Shown one piece after another: positions 1 through 10,363 of a DNA stretch of 64,000 bases. The stretch's first letter is position 1. Each line of letters opens with the position of its first letter. The stretch comes from Acanthamoeba sp. SK_2022b (lineage: Eukaryota; Discosea; Longamoebia; Acanthamoebidae): the NCBI GenBank assembly GCA_027943245.1, contig JANDJZ010001746.1, positions 124,001 through 188,000 of the forward strand. The letters are read 5' to 3'. Below the pieces are notes generated by a model. The model did no database searches, was not told where the DNA came from, and worked only from the letters and a program-made list of their open reading frames with translations. The position numbers and the translations under genes were made by a program.

Positions 1-765
1 CACCTGCGGCTGCTTGGAATCGGTGATGAACGCGCGATGGGTAGCGGTATCCAGGCTGATGTTCAGGAAGAAGTGCTCTTTGGACTCATCCAGCTTCTTG
101 CGCGACAGCACCTTGTTGGATTGGGTGTCGATGGTCACCAGCTCGCCGTCGGCGTTGGTGACGTACAGGCGCTTGGCGGCGGCGTCCAGCGCCAGGCCGG
201 TGCCGTATTTGCCGGTGTCGGTCACGGTGGCGCGCAGGGTCAGATCCTTGCCGTCCACCACCCACACCACGCTGGATTCACCCAGCCCGGTGATGTAAAG
301 GGTATCGCTGTCGGCATCCGCCACCAGTTCGCGCGGCGCCAGCGGCTTGACGGTCTCGGAACGCTTGCGCGCGTCCAGCACCAGGCGGCCTTTCACGTCG
401 CCGGTCTTGGCGTCGATGGCGGTCACCGAGTTATTGACGGTGTTGCCGAAGAACAGCGTGCCGGTCTTGGCGTTGACGGCGGCGCCGAACGGCTTGATGT
501 CGTTATGGATAATTTGGGTCACGTCCAGCGTGGTCGGATCCAGACGGTAAACGATGCCGCCCTTGTCCAACTTGCGGCTCTGCGACGTCGCCAGGTAGAG
601 CGCGTTCTCGCTCGGGCTGTAGGCCATTTCATAGGCGCCCTTGCCAACCGGCTTGCGCAGCACTTCCGGCGCGGTCTGCGCCAGCAACGAGTTGGAGAAC
701 AACAGCGTGGACAGCAGCATCAGCGGAAATGCCGCACGTTTTCCCTTGGTTATCAAAGTATTCAT
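1..765 (-). CDS. yncE: YncE-family seven-bladed beta-propeller protein, partial (3' end outside window)
   Basis: The first 255 residues are visible and the frame runs off the left edge. An N-terminal signal peptide (hydrophobic MLLSTLLF stretch ending near SLLAQ) predicts periplasmic export. It is followed by YVTN-type propeller repeats such as LYVTNADGELVTID and FFGNTVNNSVTAID. It lies 60 bases downstream of entB on the same strand and is probably the last visible gene of the entCEB transcript. In E. coli yncE is iron-regulated and of unclear function. A second family member lies at 14339-15571. The family assignment is secure; the role in siderophore handling is inference. Confidence 0.85.
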   Translation of the reverse strand, partial: MNTLITKGKRAAFPLMLLSTLLFSNSLLAQTAPEVLRKPVGKGAYEMAYSPSENALYLATSQSRKLDKGGIVYRLDPTTLDVTQIIHNDIKPFGAAVNAKTGTLFFGNTVNNSVTAIDAKTGDVKGRLVLDARKRSETVKPLAPRELVADADSDTLYITGLGESSVVWVVDGKDLTLRATVTDTGKYGTGLALDAAAKRLYVTNADGELVTIDTQSNKVLSRKKLDESKEHFFLNISLDTATHRAFITDSKQPQV

Positions 766-825
766 CGAAATCTCCTTATAGAGCCAACGGGGCGGCCGCT
801 CGGCCGCCCTCTTTCGTTATTAAAA

Positions 826-1686
826 TCAGGCTTTCTCTTCGGAAAGCAGCGCCCACCAGCTATCGATGGTCGGGTTGCGCGCCAGCGCGATAAAGTCGAT
901 GTCGCCGCGGATCTTGCGCCAACGGGTCGCCAGCTCCATGATGCGCACCGAATCCAGGCCGTAATCGATCAGGTTCTCATCGTTGCCCATGTCTTCGCTG
1001 TCCTCGTCAAGCAGCGGCAGGATCTGCTGACGCAGCGCATCGATGCTGGCGATACCGGCAGCCGGCAACAGAGACGCGGTGGTCACCACCCGGCCGCAGC
1101 GGCCGGCGGTGTAACGCAGTGCCATCAGGTGTTCGTCGCGCGAGAAGTCCGCCAGGCCATCGGCCACCATGAACGGCTGGATATTGCGCATGAAGGCGTC
1201 GATGGCGGTGGTCAGGCAGCCGATGTGCGCATACACGCCACAGATGATCAGCTGATCGCGGCCGGACTCCTGCAGGATCTCCTGCAGCGGCGAGCGGTGG
1301 AAGGCGCTGTAGCGCCATTTCACCAGCACCGTGTCGTCTTCGTCCGGCGCCAGCGCGGCGGTCACCGCCTGCTGCTCAGGGTGTTTGTTCAGGCCCGGCC
1401 CCCACATGTCGTTCAACAGCGCGCGATCTTCATCGCTCTGCTGGTTCGGCTGCGCGGTATAGAACACCGGAATGCCCTGCTGTTTGCAGTAGCGGCGCAG
1501 GTTGGCGATGTTCTCCACCACCTGTTTAATCAGCGCGCTGTCTTCGCCCCAGAAATTGAGGAAATACTGCTGCATGTCGTGGATCAGCAGCGCGGCGCGC
1601 TGCGGTTCTACCTGCCAGGTGACTTTATTTTGCGGCAGTTCGTCCGCCGTCGGCAGCGCGTAATCATTAAGTTTTGGAATGGCCAT
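826..1686 (-). CDS. entB: EntB, isochorismatase / aryl carrier protein
   Basis: Bifunctional 286-residue protein of the usual EntB length. The N-terminal isochorismatase domain (about 1-205) hydrolyses isochorismate to 2,3-dihydro-2,3-dihydroxybenzoate and shows [20 protein letters not shown] and GVYAHIGC. The C-terminal aryl carrier domain (about 210-286) carries the pantetheine-accepting serine in GLDSVRIM. It is charged with 2,3-dihydroxybenzoate by EntE and delivers it to EntF and, by analogy with VibB, to the VibH-like and Cy proteins in this locus. It starts 3 bases after entE ends, so the two genes are probably translationally coupled. Confidence 0.97.
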   Translation of the reverse strand: MAIPKLNDYALPTADELPQNKVTWQVEPQRAALLIHDMQQYFLNFWGEDSALIKQVVENIANLRRYCKQQGIPVFYTAQPNQQSDEDRALLNDMWGPGLNKHPEQQAVTAALAPDEDDTVLVKWRYSAFHRSPLQEILQESGRDQLIICGVYAHIGCLTTAIDAFMRNIQPFMVADGLADFSRDEHLMALRYTAGRCGRVVTTASLLPAAGIASIDALRQQILPLLDEDSEDMGNDENLIDYGLDSVRIMELATRWRKIRGDIDFIALARNPTIDSWWALLSEEKA

Positions 1687-1689
1687 CGA

Positions 1690-3318
1690 TTAATCTCCCT
1701 GAGCCTGAATCTGTAGTTGCGCGTCGAGCTGCTGGCGCAGCCGTTTTTTGTCCACTTTGCCGACCGGGGTCAGCGGCAGGCTGTCCACCTGAATAAAGCG
1801 ATCCGGCAGTTTGAAGTCCGCCACGCCCTGCTCGCGCAGGTGGCGACGCAGCACCACCGGCTTCAGCGGCGCGTTGGCGATGATATAGGCGCAGCTCTTC
1901 TCCCCCATCAGCGCGTCCGGCATCGACACCAGCGCGGCGTTGATCACGTCCGGATGACGCAGCAGCAGGTTCTCGATCTCCTCGGCGGCGATCTTCTCCC
2001 CGCCGCGGTTGATCTGATCTTTCTGCCGCCCCTGCACGGTGATGTAGCCGTCTTCGCTGATGCTGATCAGATCGCCGGAGCAGTAGAAACCGTCGGTGTC
2101 GAAGGCGTCGGCGTTGTGCGCCGGGCTCTGGTAGTAACCGCGGAAGGTATAAGGCCCGCGCGTCATCAACCGCCCGACCTCGCCCGCCGGCAACGGATTG
2201 CCGTCGTCATCCGCCACCCATACTTCGTCGTCCGGCGACATCGGCCGCCCTTGCGTCGTCAGGATGTGGCGTTCGTCGTCGTCCAGCCGGGTGTAGTTCA
2301 CCAGCCCTTCCGCCATGCCGAACACCTGCTGCAGTTGGCAGCCGATTTCGTTCTGAATGCGCGCCGCCAGCGTCTCGCCCAGCTTGGCGCCGCCCACCTG
2401 CAGCAGTTTCAGGCTGGCGAGCTGGGCATTGCCGCCCCACTCTTCGATCGCCTGCAGCCACAGCGTGACCGCCGGCGGTACCAGCGCCGTCACGTTGATT
2501 TGGTGCTGTTCGATCAGGCGGAAGCACTGCCCGGCGTCCGGATCGGCGGCGAACACCACCAGCCCGGCGCCATAAAACACGCCCAGCACGCCCGGCGAAC
2601 TCATCGGGTAGTTGTGCGCCACCGGCAGCGCGCACAGATAGCGGGTCTGCGCGTCGAAACGGCAGATCTCTACGCTGCGGCGAATGCTGTAGTAGTAGTC
2701 GTTGTGGGTGCGCGGGATCAGCTTCGGCGTACCGGTGCTGCCGCCGGAAAGCTGGAAGAACGCCACCTGATCGGCCGCGGAAGGCTGCGCGACGAAACCG
2801 TCGCTTGCTTCGTCCAGCCAGGCGGCCAGCGCCAGCTCGCCCTCGGGCTGGCTGCGCAGCGCCACAACCCGCAGCGAAGGATGCGCATCGCGGAAGGCGC
2901 TCAGGAATTTATCGTCGGCAAACAGCGCGTGCTGGCGATCGGCGATCAGCAGCGCCGGTTTGATCTGCTCGGCATAGGCGTTCAGCTCGCTGCGCTGATG
3001 GCTGAACAGCGCGTTGACCGGCGCCACGCCAATTTTCAGCAGCGCGAAGAACACGATATAAAACTCCGCCACGTTGCCCAACTGGACCAACGCGGTGTCG
3101 CCGGATTTTACGCCGCGGCGCAGCAGAGCGTCCGCCAGGCGATCGGAGCGCTGCTGCAGCTCGCGGTAGGTCAGGCTGCCCTGGGCGTCGATAATCGCCG
3201 GGGCGTCGTTGTTGGCCTGGCGGTCGAGGATCTCGGTCAGCGGCTTGTCAGTCCAGTAGCCGCGTTCGCGATAGCGGCTGGCGAACTCCGCCGGCCAGGA
3301 GGTAAAGGCAATGCTCAT
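1690..3318 (-). CDS. entE: EntE, 2,3-dihydroxybenzoate-AMP ligase
   Basis: Stand-alone adenylating enzyme (542 residues) that activates 2,3-dihydroxybenzoate with ATP and transfers it to the EntB aryl carrier. Visible cores are the phosphate loop [14 protein letters not shown] (A3), [11 protein letters not shown] (A5 region), [15 protein letters not shown] (A7), [14 protein letters not shown] (A8) and the C-terminal catalytic lysine in [10 protein letters not shown] (A10). It is the middle gene of entC-entE-entB, separated by 7 bases from entC and 3 bases from entB. Length and motifs match the EntE/DhbE/VibE family. Confidence 0.97.
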   Translation of the reverse strand: MSIAFTSWPAEFASRYRERGYWTDKPLTEILDRQANNDAPAIIDAQGSLTYRELQQRSDRLADALLRRGVKSGDTALVQLGNVAEFYIVFFALLKIGVAPVNALFSHQRSELNAYAEQIKPALLIADRQHALFADDKFLSAFRDAHPSLRVVALRSQPEGELALAAWLDEASDGFVAQPSAADQVAFFQLSGGSTGTPKLIPRTHNDYYYSIRRSVEICRFDAQTRYLCALPVAHNYPMSSPGVLGVFYGAGLVVFAADPDAGQCFRLIEQHQINVTALVPPAVTLWLQAIEEWGGNAQLASLKLLQVGGAKLGETLAARIQNEIGCQLQQVFGMAEGLVNYTRLDDDERHILTTQGRPMSPDDEVWVADDDGNPLPAGEVGRLMTRGPYTFRGYYQSPAHNADAFDTDGFYCSGDLISISEDGYITVQGRQKDQINRGGEKIAAEEIENLLLRHPDVINAALVSMPDALMGEKSCAYIIANAPLKPVVLRRHLREQGVADFKLPDRFIQVDSLPLTPVGKVDKKRLRQQLDAQLQIQAQGD

Positions 3319-3325
3319 CTTGTCG

Positions 3326-4531
3326 TTATCCTTGATTCATACCAAAGGCACGCAGAATGGTGCTGAGTTTGGTGCCTGTTTCATGCCATTCAGATTCGGG
3401 TGAAGAGTCTTCCACGATGCCGGCGCCGGCGAACAGCCGCACCCGGTTGCCGTCAACGGTGCCGCAGCGGATAGTCACTACCCACTCGCCGTTGCCTTCG
3501 TCGTCGCACCAGCCGACGATGCCGCCGAACAGGCCGCGATCGAACGGCTCCAGCTTTCCGATCAGGGCGTGCGCCTCGGCCGTCGGCATGCCGCACAGCG
3601 CCGGCGTCGGGTGCAGCAGGCAGGCCAGCGACAGGGCATTTTCGTCTGGAGACGCCGCCTCGCCGTCGATCGGCGTGGAGAGATGCCACAGCGTCGTGGT
3701 GGTCAACAATTCAGGGGTGTGCGGCACGTTCAGGTAGCGGCAGCGGCCGGCCAGCACGTCACGCATGCTTTCGGTGACGATGCGATGCTCGTGGCGATCC
3801 TTCGCCGAGGCCATCAGCCGCTCTCCCACTTCGCGATCGCGCTGCGGGTCGGCCTCGCGCCGGGCGGAACCGGCCAGCGGGTTGGAATAGAAACGGCCGC
3901 CGTCCTGGCGTAGCAGCAGCTCCGGGCTGGCGCCCAACAGCGCGCCCTGCTCCAGCGGCACATGGAAATGGAAACCGTGCGGGTTCTGGGCAATCACGCG
4001 CGCCATCAGCGCATGGCGATCCACCGGCTGGCGCGTTTCGATCTCCAGCAGGCGCGACAGCACCACTTTATCCAGTTCGCCGGCCTTCATCGCGTCGACG
4101 GCGTCGCTGACCATCTTCATAAACGGCTGCTGCGGCGGCAGCTCCGTCACGCCGGCCAGTTCAGGGCCGTTCGCCGCCGGCCGAACGCCGGCCATAAAGG
4201 CGGCGCGATCGAACCAGCGGCTCTGCTGCGGAATAAACAGCGCCGAAGGCTGCCGGGTATCGAACGGGATGGCGCCGCACAGCAGCGGCTTTTTGATGCC
4301 GGCCTGACGGGCCTCGGCAAACGCCTGCCGCACGCTGCGCTGGAACTCGCCGTTCAGGTCGGCGCCGTCTGCGGCCGGCAGGCGAATGCGGCTGAAACAA
4401 CCGGTGGTGGTCAAGCTGCGGAATGGAGAGGTAAAGAAGAAGCCCGACGCCGGAGAAAAATCAGCGGCGAACCGGTGTTCTTCGCGCTCCTGCATTTCCT
4501 TTCGATTGATGTCGTTCACGGCAGTATCCAT
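3326..4531 (-). CDS. entC: EntC, isochorismate synthase
   Basis: Chorismate-utilising enzyme (401 residues) converting chorismate to isochorismate, the first step to 2,3-dihydroxybenzoate. Family signatures are [22 protein letters not shown], the acid/base region [14 protein letters not shown], and the Mg-binding [12 protein letters not shown] followed by VVTIRCG near the C terminus. The ATG at 4531 has AGGG about 9 bases upstream and a Fur-box-like palindrome 38-56 bases upstream, so it is the promoter-proximal gene of the iron-repressed entCEB operon. Confidence 0.96.
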   Translation of the reverse strand: MDTAVNDINRKEMQEREEHRFAADFSPASGFFFTSPFRSLTTTGCFSRIRLPAADGADLNGEFQRSVRQAFAEARQAGIKKPLLCGAIPFDTRQPSALFIPQQSRWFDRAAFMAGVRPAANGPELAGVTELPPQQPFMKMVSDAVDAMKAGELDKVVLSRLLEIETRQPVDRHALMARVIAQNPHGFHFHVPLEQGALLGASPELLLRQDGGRFYSNPLAGSARREADPQRDREVGERLMASAKDRHEHRIVTESMRDVLAGRCRYLNVPHTPELLTTTTLWHLSTPIDGEAASPDENALSLACLLHPTPALCGMPTAEAHALIGKLEPFDRGLFGGIVGWCDDEGNGEWVVTIRCGTVDGNRVRLFAGAGIVEDSSPESEWHETGTKLSTILRAFGMNQG

Positions 4532-4568
4532 CGCTTCGCCCTCAAGGATTTGAAGTGATAACCAATAT

Positions 4569-4587
4569 AATAATGATTATCATTTGA
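4569..4587. promoter_or_regulatory. Fur box upstream of entC
   Basis: The core AATAATGATTATCATT matches about 15 of 19 positions of the Fur consensus GATAATGATTATCATTATC by eye. It lies just upstream of entC, where repression of entCEB by Fe-Fur is expected. Binding is inferred from sequence only. Confidence 0.85.
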
Positions 4588-4669
4588 GTTAATTCCGCGC
4601 TAAATTACTCGCCGATATTTGCTATGTCAATAAACGTAAGCACTTCTTTCATTTCGAAATCATGACATA

Positions 4670-4727
4670 AACGCTGTGGGTTTTACGCATGCCGATGATA
4701 AGCATTGCTATTTGATCCCACAGCGTT
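4670..4727. repeat. Inverted repeat, 11-bp perfect arms, between entS and entC
   Basis: AACGCTGTGGG at 4670-4680 is exactly complementary to CCCACAGCGTT at 4717-4727, with a 36-base loop that itself holds partial GCAT/ATGC complementarity. It begins 17 bases beyond the entS stop, so it could form the 3' end of the entS message, although only a short T-rich tail follows. It matches no mobile element I recognise. Confidence 0.5.
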
Positions 4728-4743
4728 GTCTTAACGCGTTCGA

Positions 4744-6000
4744 CTACTTTTCTGTGGCGGGCTGCGGCTCCGGTTTGTGCAGCGTGACCTGGCGCAAACC
4801 GGCCATGGCGAACAGCAACAGGATGCCGAGCACCGCCGCGCCGAAGCCGAAACCGCTGGCGCTCATCGCCGGCAGCATGAAGGCGCCCATCGCCCCCAGC
4901 AACAATGCGCCAAGCGCATCGCCCACCACGTTCTGCGCCGTCCACAGGCCGTTGATGCGGCCGAGGAAGTTGTCCGGCGTCAGGCTCTGGATCAGGCCGT
5001 ATTGCAGCAGCGAGTTCAGCGCGCTCAGGTAGCCGAACGCCACCAGGCACAGCAACGCCAGGCTGTACCACGGCATCAGGCCGAACAGGCCAATGGCGGC
5101 GAACGCCGCGATCGCCGTCAGCAGCATCACCCAGCCGGGGCGCGCCACGTGCGCCACGCGCCCGCTGGTGAACGCACCGATGGCCGCGCCGAGCGGCACG
5201 GCGGCGTACATATAGCCGAGGTGGGCAGCGTCGATGTGCCAGCTCTCCGCCATCGCCGGGTACAGCACGCGCACCGCGCTGGCCATGGTCAGCAGCGCGC
5301 CGATCAGCGCCACCATGCCGATCACCTTGTTCTGGAACAGGAAGGCGAAGCCGCCCGCCAACGCGCGCAGCGGGTGTTCACGCGGCTGCGGCGGCGGCAT
5401 CAGCTGCGGCAGGCTCAGCAGCGGCAGCAGCGTCAACAGGGTGCCAAACGCCGCCAGGCCGTAGTTCCAGGCAATGCCCATATGGGCAATCACCAGGCCG
5501 CCAATCGCCGGGGAAAGAATCGAGCCGAAGCGCACTGTCAGCATGCTGATGGCGCCCGCCTGCACGATGTTTTCGCGGCCCACCAGCGCCGGCGTGGCCG
5601 CCAGCAGCGCCGTCACCCCCACCGCGCCGAAGAAGCCGTCCCACACCGCCAGCAGATAAATGGCCGCCAGCGAAGGCGACGGCAACAGGGCGTTGAGGCA
5701 CAGGCCGACGAAGCCGACGCCGCAGGTGGAGCGTGCGAACAGGATCAGCCGGCGCCGCTCATAGCGATCGGCCAATACGCCTCCCATCAGCAGCCCTGCG
5801 AACATGCCGCCGCCGGCCAGCGTCACCGCCAGCCCGACCTGCAGGGTGGAACCGGTCAGCGCCTGGATCTGCACCGGGATGGCGATCGCCATCAGCCCCA
5901 GCGCCACAATGGAGATAAAGCGCGCGCAGAATACCGCGCGGAAAGCCCGGTTGGTTTTCAGCAGGCTAAAATCAAGCAGGATGGAGGGTTTGCTACTCAT
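4744..6000 (-). CDS. entS: EntS-like enterobactin/catecholate exporter (MFS)
   Basis: 418-residue major facilitator with about 12 hydrophobic segments, almost the length of E. coli EntS. The loop 2-3 motif [16 protein letters not shown] is the MFS signature, and [25 protein letters not shown] is typical of the EntS group. It should export the newly made siderophore across the inner membrane to the periplasm. It has its own Fur-box-like site (6073-6091) and is transcribed towards entC. Which catecholate (enterobactin-like or serratiochelin-like) it exports cannot be told from sequence. Confidence 0.9.
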   Translation of the reverse strand: MSSKPSILLDFSLLKTNRAFRAVFCARFISIVALGLMAIAIPVQIQALTGSTLQVGLAVTLAGGGMFAGLLMGGVLADRYERRRLILFARSTCGVGFVGLCLNALLPSPSLAAIYLLAVWDGFFGAVGVTALLAATPALVGRENIVQAGAISMLTVRFGSILSPAIGGLVIAHMGIAWNYGLAAFGTLLTLLPLLSLPQLMPPPQPREHPLRALAGGFAFLFQNKVIGMVALIGALLTMASAVRVLYPAMAESWHIDAAHLGYMYAAVPLGAAIGAFTSGRVAHVARPGWVMLLTAIAAFAAIGLFGLMPWYSLALLCLVAFGYLSALNSLLQYGLIQSLTPDNFLGRINGLWTAQNVVGDALGALLLGAMGAFMLPAMSASGFGFGAAVLGILLLFAMAGLRQVTLHKPEPQPATEK

Positions 6001-6072
6001 CGGTTGTTCACCACATCTTTAAACGGGGATTCTGCAGTTGCGGGGCGCTATGCTAGCACAGATGACGAAATC

Positions 6073-6091
6073 AATAATGATAATAAAACTC
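6073..6091. promoter_or_regulatory. Fur box upstream of entS
   Basis: AATAATGATAAT followed by a weaker right half agrees with the Fur consensus at about 14 of 19 positions. It lies 73 bases upstream of the entS start. Inferred from sequence. Confidence 0.7.
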
Positions 6092-6123
6092 ATTGATATT
6101 CAACTGTGAGCAACCGCAAGAAA

Positions 6124-6161
6124 CGCCGCCACACGCGGGGTAATCCCCGTGCCTGGCGGCG
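6124..6161 (-). terminator. Hairpin terminator downstream of entF
   Basis: CGCCGCCA (6124-6131) pairs with TGGCGGCG (6154-6161), with an inner CGGGG/CCCCG stem. On the minus strand it is followed by GTTTCTTG, a short T-rich tail. It begins 16 bases past the entF stop and separates the fes-mbtH-entF transcript from the entS promoter. Confidence 0.65.
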
Positions 6162-6176
6162 AGATGACGGGCGCGA

Positions 6177-9100
6177 TTACAGCGTGCGCAAGATCCGGTT
6201 CAGCAGCGGCCCCAGCACTTTGAACGACGCCGGCGAAACGATATCGACATGCGCGCAGTCCAGCTCGTGCGCCTGCAGCGCATCGACGTACTGCGACCAG
6301 GTCTGCTGCACGTCCATGCCTTCCTGCAACGTACGTTTGGCGACGAACAGCGTCGCCTGGCCGCGGAAGCGGGCGGTGCGCGTGTGCGACAGCAACCGCA
6401 CCGAATCGGCGTAGTTGGCTTCGATGTTGTCGAACATCGCGGTGCGCGTCTCGCCCAGCGCCGGATCGAGCGTATCCTGCGACACCGCCAGGAACTGCTC
6501 GCGCTCGCGCTGCACTTCCTTCAACACGTTGTCGTCCAGCATCACGTCCCAGTTTTGGGTCTCCGGCGGATAGGTATCCAGCAGGCCGAGGAATGCCACC
6601 TGCTCACCGCGCGCCTGCAGCCGGGCGGCGATGCCCTGCGCCAGCGTGCCGCCCAGCGAGTAGCCGATGAAGTGGTACGGCCCGTGCGGCTGTACCTGCA
6701 ACACCGTCTGCAGGTGGGCATCCACCACCTGATCCATATCTTCGCTCAGCGCCAGCGGGCCGTCCGGCCGCGGCGACTGGATACCGACCAGCGACCAGTG
6801 CTGATCGAGATAGCGCGGCAATACGCTGAACTGCCACGAGAAACCGGACGCCGGGTGCAGACAGAACAGCGTCGGCCCCTCGGTGACGCGCAGCGGCAAT
6901 ACGCTGTCGAATCCGCTGCGATCGGCCTCTTCCTGCGTGCGATCTTCCGCCAGCAAGGCCGCTAACTGCTCAACGCGCGACGCCACCATCACCTGGCCGA
7001 CGGACACCGCCTTGCCCAGATCGCGGCGCAGCTCCGCCGCCAGACGCATCGCCAGCAGCGAATGGCCGCCGAGCGCGAAGAAATCGTCGTCGGCGAACAC
7101 TTGCTCGCGCTGCAGCAAGCGGGCGAACACCGCCGCGATCTCGCTTTCCAGCCCGGCCTGCGGCGGCCGTCCTGCCTTGCGTTCACCGCCCTGCGGCTGC
7201 GGCAAGGCCTTGCGATCCAGCTTGCCGTTGGCGCTCAGCGGCAAATCGCTCATTTCCACCAGCGCCACCGGCACCATGTGCGGCGGCAGACGGTCGGCCA
7301 GCGCCGCGCGCAGGGCTTCCGCATCCAAGTTCGTACCAGGCTGCATCACCAGATAGCCCACCAGCTGGCGCGCATCGCCGCCGGCGTCCACCGGCGTGCC
7401 CTGCAGCACCAGCGCGTGCGTCACCGCCTGGCGCACGCCCGGCAGCGACAGCAAGGCATGGTCGATTTCGCTCAGCTCGATACGCTGCCCGCGGATCTTC
7501 AGCTGATCGTCGCTGCGGCCCAAATATTCCACCGCGCCGTCCGGCAGCCAGCGCGCCACGTCGCCGGTGCGGTACATGCGCCCGCCCTCGCCGAACGGAT
7601 CGGCGACAAAGCGGCTGGCGGTCAGCTCCGGCCGGCCAAGGTAGCCGTGCGCCAGCTGCACGCCGGTCAGATACAGATCGCCCGCCACGCCCGGCGGCAC
7701 CGGCCGCAGGCGCGCGTCAAGAATGCGCAGCCCGGTATTCCACACCGGCAGGCCGATCGGCACGTTGGCGCCGGTCACCTTCGCCAGCGCCTCGCCGTAG
7801 GCCGGATGCCAGGTCACGTCCACCGCCGCTTCGGTCGGGCCGTAGAGGTTGTGCAACGGCACCGCCGTGCGGCTTTGCCACAGGCGGCACAGCTCCGCCG
7901 GCAGCGCTTCGCCGCTGCAGAACACCTGGCGCAGCGCGGCGCAGCTCGCCACCGCCGCGTCGTCGTCCAGGGCGGCCACGAAAGCCGCCAGCATCGACGG
8001 CACGAAGTGCAGCGTGGTAATGCGATGTTGTGCGATCAGCTGTTGCAACTGCTGCGGGTCGCGATGCGCCTCCGGCGGCGCCATCACCAGATGGGCGCCC
8101 ACCATCAGCGGCCAGAAGAATTCCCACACCGAGACGTCGAAACTGCACGGCGTTTTCTGCAGCACCGCGTCGTCCGCCCCCAGCGGGTACTGGTGTTGCA
8201 TCCACAGCAAGCGGTTGACGATCGCCTGATGGCCGACCAGCACGCCTTTCGGACGCCCGGTGGAGCCGGAGGTAAAGATGATATAGGCCGCATGGTCCGG
8301 CGTCGGGCCCGCGATCGCCACCCCGGCGGCGTGATCGGCCGCCAGTGGCGCGTCATACAGCAAGATTTCGCCCTTGTCGGCGAAACGCGCCTGCTGCGCC
8401 GGGTTGGTGATGACCAGCCGCGGCGCGGCGTCTTCCAGCATCATCGCCAGCCGTTCGTCCGGATAACCGGTGTCCAGCGGCAGATAGGCGGCGCCCGCTT
8501 CCACGATCGCCATCAACGCCAGCGACAGGAACACCGAACGCGGCAGCGCCACTGCCACAATGTCGCCCGGCTGCACGCCCTGCGCCACCAGCTCGCGCGC
8601 CAGCGCCGTGACCTGCTCGCGCGTTTCGCGGTAGGTAAAGCTGAAATGCGCATCCGCCAGCGCCGGCGCGTCCGGCGTGGTTTGCGCCTGCTGCGCCAGC
8701 AGCTGGCTCAGCGTGGTCGCCGGTACCGGGTGCGTCGTGTCGTTGACCCGCGCCAGCAGCGCGTGATCGTCGGCGGTCAGCATATCGGCTTCGCCGATCG
8801 GCAACGTTGCCTGCGCAGCGAACTGCGCCAGCAGCAGCGGCAGCCGCTGCAGGTGCGCCTGCAGTTCCTGGCGGCTGTATCGCTCGGCGTTGGCCAGCAG
8901 TTCAACCTTCAGCTGATGGTGCTCGTCGATAAACAGCGCAATCTCCAGATCGCGCACCGGCCCGGATGCCAGATCGTGGGTGATGCCTTCGATACCGGCG
9001 AAGTCCAGCTGGTAATCGAACATTTTGAAGTTGAAGACCGTGCCGTACAGCGGTTCGCCGTCGCCGATGCGCCCCAGATCGCGCTGCACCTGTTCGGCGT

Positions 9101-10121
9101 CGTAGCGCTGATGGCGGCGCACCGTTTTCAGCTCGCGGCTGATGCGGGCGGCGGCCTCATACAGCGTGGCCTGCGGCTCGAGGTGCATCTCCATCGGCAG
9201 CACGTTGATCACCGGGCCGGCGGCGCACAGGGCGGCCGATCCGGTACGGCGCATGAAGATAAAACCGGCGCTGAAGCTCGGTTGGCCACTCAGGCGCGAT
9301 ACCCACAGCGCCACCAGCGCCACCGCCATATCGGCGGCGTTCAGCTTCTGCTGCGCGCCGCACTGCACCAGTTCGGCGAAGGCCTGCGGATCGCAGCGCT
9401 GTTCCAGCCGGTGGATGCGCGGCGTGGGGGTTTGCCCGGCCAGCGGCTGCGGGCAGAGCGTGGCCGGCGGCGGCAGCTGCCGCGCTTTTTCGAGCCAGAA
9501 ATCGGCGTCGCGCTGCCAGGCCGGCGCCTCCCGGTAAGCCTGGTATTCCGCCACCACGTCGCTGAACGCCGTGAAAGGCGTCGGTTCCAGCGCGTCGCCG
9601 CGGCAAAGATGGGTGTAAATCGCCGCCACGCGGCGAGCGATGGCGGTGAAGCTGAAACCGTCCACCAGCAGATGGTGATAGCGCTGATACCAGAACCAGC
9701 GGTCATCCGCGAGGCGCATCACCACATGGCGATACAGCGGCGCGCCGCTGCCGGCGCGCAGATCGCTCGCCAGATCGATATCCATCAGCGCGCGCGCGGC
9801 GGCTTCGGGGTCCGGCGACGTCGTCAGATCGACGAGTTCCGGCTCGTGCACCGCCAGCGCGTCGTCCAGCCATTGCACCGGCACGCCGTCGCGTTCCGCA
9901 AAACGCAGGCGCAGCATATCCACCTCGCCCAGGCCCTGGGTAATGGCCTGCAGCAGAGGCTCTACGGCAATGGGGCCGTTGAGTTCGATGGCGTGGGCCA
10001 CCGCGTAGGCATTGCGATGCGGGGAAATTTGATCGGCGACCCAGATGCCGGGTTGCGCCGCGACCAGCGGCCATTCGCCCGCAAGCGCCGGGCCGCTGAG
10101 AGAGTTAGGGGTGTGTGACAC
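6177..10121 (-). CDS. entF: EntF-type nonribosomal peptide synthetase (C-A-T-TE), serine code
   Basis: 1314 residues, complete C-A-PCP-TE architecture as in E. coli EntF (about 1293). The condensation motif HHLLVDG is at about 149-155; adenylation cores include FTSGSTGRPKG, NLYGPTEAAVD, YRTGDVARW and NGKLDRKA; the carrier serine in GGHSL is near 1021; the thioesterase nucleophile in GYSLGG is near 1155, with a late histidine in CAHVDIVSP. Residues read at the specificity positions (D, V, W, H, F, S, L, V, D plus the A10 K) equal the serine code of EntF. The start is GTG at 10121, preceded by GGGAG. It follows mbtH by 32 bases. It should condense dihydroxybenzoate with serine and release a cyclic or linear oligomer. 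In the Serratia serratiochelin literature an EntF-like gene is, as I recall, called schF0. Confidence 0.93.
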   Translation of the reverse strand: MSHTPNSLSGPALAGEWPLVAAQPGIWVADQISPHRNAYAVAHAIELNGPIAVEPLLQAITQGLGEVDMLRLRFAERDGVPVQWLDDALAVHEPELVDLTTSPDPEAAARALMDIDLASDLRAGSGAPLYRHVVMRLADDRWFWYQRYHHLLVDGFSFTAIARRVAAIYTHLCRGDALEPTPFTAFSDVVAEYQAYREAPAWQRDADFWLEKARQLPPPATLCPQPLAGQTPTPRIHRLEQRCDPQAFAELVQCGAQQKLNAADMAVALVALWVSRLSGQPSFSAGFIFMRRTGSAALCAAGPVINVLPMEMHLEPQATLYEAAARISRELKTVRRHQRYDAEQVQRDLGRIGDGEPLYGTVFNFKMFDYQLDFAGIEGITHDLASGPVRDLEIALFIDEHHQLKVELLANAERYSRQELQAHLQRLPLLLAQFAAQATLPIGEADMLTADDHALLARVNDTTHPVPATTLSQLLAQQAQTTPDAPALADAHFSFTYRETREQVTALARELVAQGVQPGDIVAVALPRSVFLSLALMAIVEAGAAYLPLDTGYPDERLAMMLEDAAPRLVITNPAQQARFADKGEILLYDAPLAADHAAGVAIAGPTPDHAAYIIFTSGSTGRPKGVLVGHQAIVNRLLWMQHQYPLGADDAVLQKTPCSFDVSVWEFFWPLMVGAHLVMAPPEAHRDPQQLQQLIAQHRITTLHFVPSMLAAFVAALDDDAAVASCAALRQVFCSGEALPAELCRLWQSRTAVPLHNLYGPTEAAVDVTWHPAYGEALAKVTGANVPIGLPVWNTGLRILDARLRPVPPGVAGDLYLTGVQLAHGYLGRPELTASRFVADPFGEGGRMYRTGDVARWLPDGAVEYLGRSDDQLKIRGQRIELSEIDHALLSLPGVRQAVTHALVLQGTPVDAGGDARQLVGYLVMQPGTNLDAEALRAALADRLPPHMVPVALVEMSDLPLSANGKLDRKALPQPQGGERKAGRPPQAGLESEIAAVFARLLQREQVFADDDFFALGGHSLLAMRLAAELRRDLGKAVSVGQVMVASRVEQLAALLAEDRTQEEADRSGFDSVLPLRVTEGPTLFCLHPASGFSWQFSVLPRYLDQHWSLVGIQSPRPDGPLALSEDMDQVVDAHLQTVLQVQPHGPYHFIGYSLGGTLAQGIAARLQARGEQVAFLGLLDTYPPETQNWDVMLDDNVLKEVQREREQFLAVSQDTLDPALGETRTAMFDNIEANYADSVRLLSHTRTARFRGQATLFVAKRTLQEGMDVQQTWSQYVDALQAHELDCAHVDIVSPASFKVLGPLLNRILRTL

Positions 10122-10153
10122 TGCTTATTGCTCCCGTGATTACCTGGCGCCGG

Positions 10154-10363
10154 TCACGCCTCGCGTGCTACGACCGGCAGAATGTCTTGCCAATGCTGTT
10201 CCAGCCATTCGGCGCACGCAGTGCGCGCCGCCGGGCCGAAGACGATCGTCCACTCGGACGGAATGGCGCGGAAATCCGGCCACAAACTGTATTGTTGTTG
10301 TACGTTGCGCAGCACCAGGCTGCGCTGCTGTTGATCATCGAACGGATTCAGGCTTTCCATCAT
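10154..10363 (-). CDS. ybdZ: MbtH-like NRPS accessory protein (YbdZ)
   Basis: 69 residues with family hallmarks NPFDD near the N terminus, QYSLWP in the middle, and a C-terminal CAEWLEQHWQDI. MbtH-like proteins bind and stabilise or activate adenylation domains. It overlaps the 3' end of fes by 29 bases and precedes entF, the same order as fes-ybdZ-entF in E. coli, so its primary partner is probably EntF. It could also serve the Cy-A protein at 22911-26006. GAGGA lies just upstream of the start; a second ATG follows immediately at 10360. Confidence 0.93.
   Translation of the reverse strand: MMESLNPFDDQQQRSLVLRNVQQQYSLWPDFRAIPSEWTIVFGPAARTACAEWLEQHWQDILPVVAREA

Noticed and set aside
1717..3366. 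549-codon plus-strand frame opposite entE, and similar long frames opposite entC, entS and the C-PCP-C gene
   Set aside because: All are shadows of strongly conserved minus-strand genes and show no family motif or ribosome site.
7062..10118. 1018-codon open frame on the plus strand opposite entF
   Set aside because: It is antisense to a clearly conserved NRPS; the translation is arginine-, glutamine- and histidine-rich low-complexity sequence typical of the complementary frame of GC-rich genes, with no recognisable domain.
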